A stretch of 64,000 nt of DNA from Peribacillus simplex. Its GTDB lineage: Bacteria; Bacillota; Bacilli; Bacillales; DSM-1321. Positions 63,703 through 64,000 of this stretch are shown piece after piece (the first letter of the stretch is position 1; the number at the start of each line of letters is the position of its first letter). The position numbers and the translations under genes were made by a program. The notes below the pieces were generated by a model. It had not been told where the DNA came from and ran no database searches. It was given only the letters and a program-made list of their open reading frames with translations. The stretch is from NCBI RefSeq assembly GCF_030123325.1, contig NZ_CP126106.1, positions 1,888,001 through 1,952,000 of the forward strand. Direction: 5' to 3'.

Positions 63703-63836
63703 ATGGTGGAAAAACAATTTTTTGTAATTGGTGATGAGAATGACCGGATAATCGGGACTGAACCTATGGGGGAGATTTCATAGTTCCTAAGAAATCTGAA
63801 ATGAGTAAAGAAAAAATAACAGAAATTAAATTATAG
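63703..63836 (+). other. frameshifted short gene relic between accC and accB
   Basis: A frame with ATG behind AGAAGAGGTA reads VEKQFFVIGDENDRIIGTEP, then stops at 63783; the next frame continues GDFIVPKKSEMSKEKITEIK to TAG at 63836. One base change would join them into a protein of about 44 residues. I do not recognise the family. It suggests a small dead gene or a sequencing error. Confidence 0.4.
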
Positions 63837-63851
63837 AAGGAGTGTTTCCTC

Positions 63852-64000
63852 ATGTTTAAAATGAATGACATTAAAGAATTAATTCGAGCAGTGGACCGTT
63901 CTACAATTGGAGAATTAACGATTAAAGGTGAAAATGATCAGCAAATAACAATTAGTAAACAAATGAATGTCGGACAAGTAGCGCTTATCGAAGAAACACA
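63852..64000 (+). CDS. accB: biotin carboxyl carrier protein, N-terminal part, cut by window end
   Basis: 49 residues are visible from ATG 63852 behind GAAGGAGTG. MNDIKELIRAVDRSTIGELT is the usual N-terminal helix of AccB-type carriers. The Pro/Ala-linker and the biotinyl Lys (EAMKM) lie beyond the window, so it is partial at its 3' end. It follows accC by about 200 bases and serves as its partner. Confidence 0.8.
   Translation, partial: MFKMNDIKELIRAVDRSTIGELTIKGENDQQITISKQMNVGQVALIEET

Overview
The window reads as chromosome of a low-GC, Gram-positive, spore-forming Bacillaceae bacterium (Bacillus, Cytobacillus, Neobacillus or Peribacillus type). This rests on purine-rich AGGAGG ribosome sites, AT-rich spacers, many Rho-independent hairpins, sacB-levB and adhR-adhA pairs like those of Bacillus subtilis, and a YesM/YesN-type two-component pair. 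No rRNA, tRNA or CRISPR array was seen.

Layout. (1) 0.1-7.6 kb: a histidine kinase, an AraC-type response regulator and a lipoprotein sugar-binding protein overlap as one operon, followed by levansucrase (sacB) and levanase (levB); this is a levan-making and levan-cutting block that probably has its own sensor. (2) 8-15 kb: an MHS transporter, then decaying accessory DNA containing a frameshifted phage holin and endolysin, a broken Na+/H+ antiporter, an SDR tail fragment, two cupins and a DUF421 protein. (3) 15-30 kb: a 219-bp MITE-like element, a MerR/alcohol dehydrogenase pair with visible operators, drug exporters, a MocR/EamA divergent pair, a LysE/AraC pair, a PaiB-like pseudogene and small proteins. 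(4) 30-32 kb: a LysR gene and an FAH hydrolase gene lie head to head and both lack their 5' ends, followed by an intact CHM isomerase; this looks like the scar of a lost homoprotocatechuate pathway. (5) 33-41 kb: an AraC regulator and a probable polyamine-catabolism cluster (aldehyde dehydrogenase, APC permease, class III aminotransferase, acetylpolyamine amidohydrolase). (6) 41-46 kb: sulfite oxidase-like protein, YeiH-type exporter and a divergent CysL-like LysR, then a second MITE copy.

(7) 46.4-64 kb is the most interesting part: an unassigned catabolic regulon. It holds an acyl-CoA ligase, three paralogous Fe(II)/2-oxoglutarate (TauD/TfdA) dioxygenases, two paralogous MFS importers, an HSL-type esterase, three SDRs, a DAD-like cupin, a 51-residue Cys4 protein, a decayed CoA-transferase, a LysR regulator, an acyl-CoA dehydrogenase and the start of a biotin-dependent carboxylase (accC, accB cut by the window edge). 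The same AT-rich block of about 60-85 bp recurs before eight transcription units here, usually 60-95 bp upstream of the start codon and ending in a -10-like hexamer. The LysR gene next to one copy is the obvious candidate regulator. I infer import of an organic acid, oxidative attack by several 2-oxoglutarate dioxygenases, CoA activation and beta-oxidation-like breakdown; the substrate cannot be read from the sequence.

Many genes have better start codons than the longest frame suggests, and those are used and explained below. Functions are from motif and family recognition by eye; no database search was possible.
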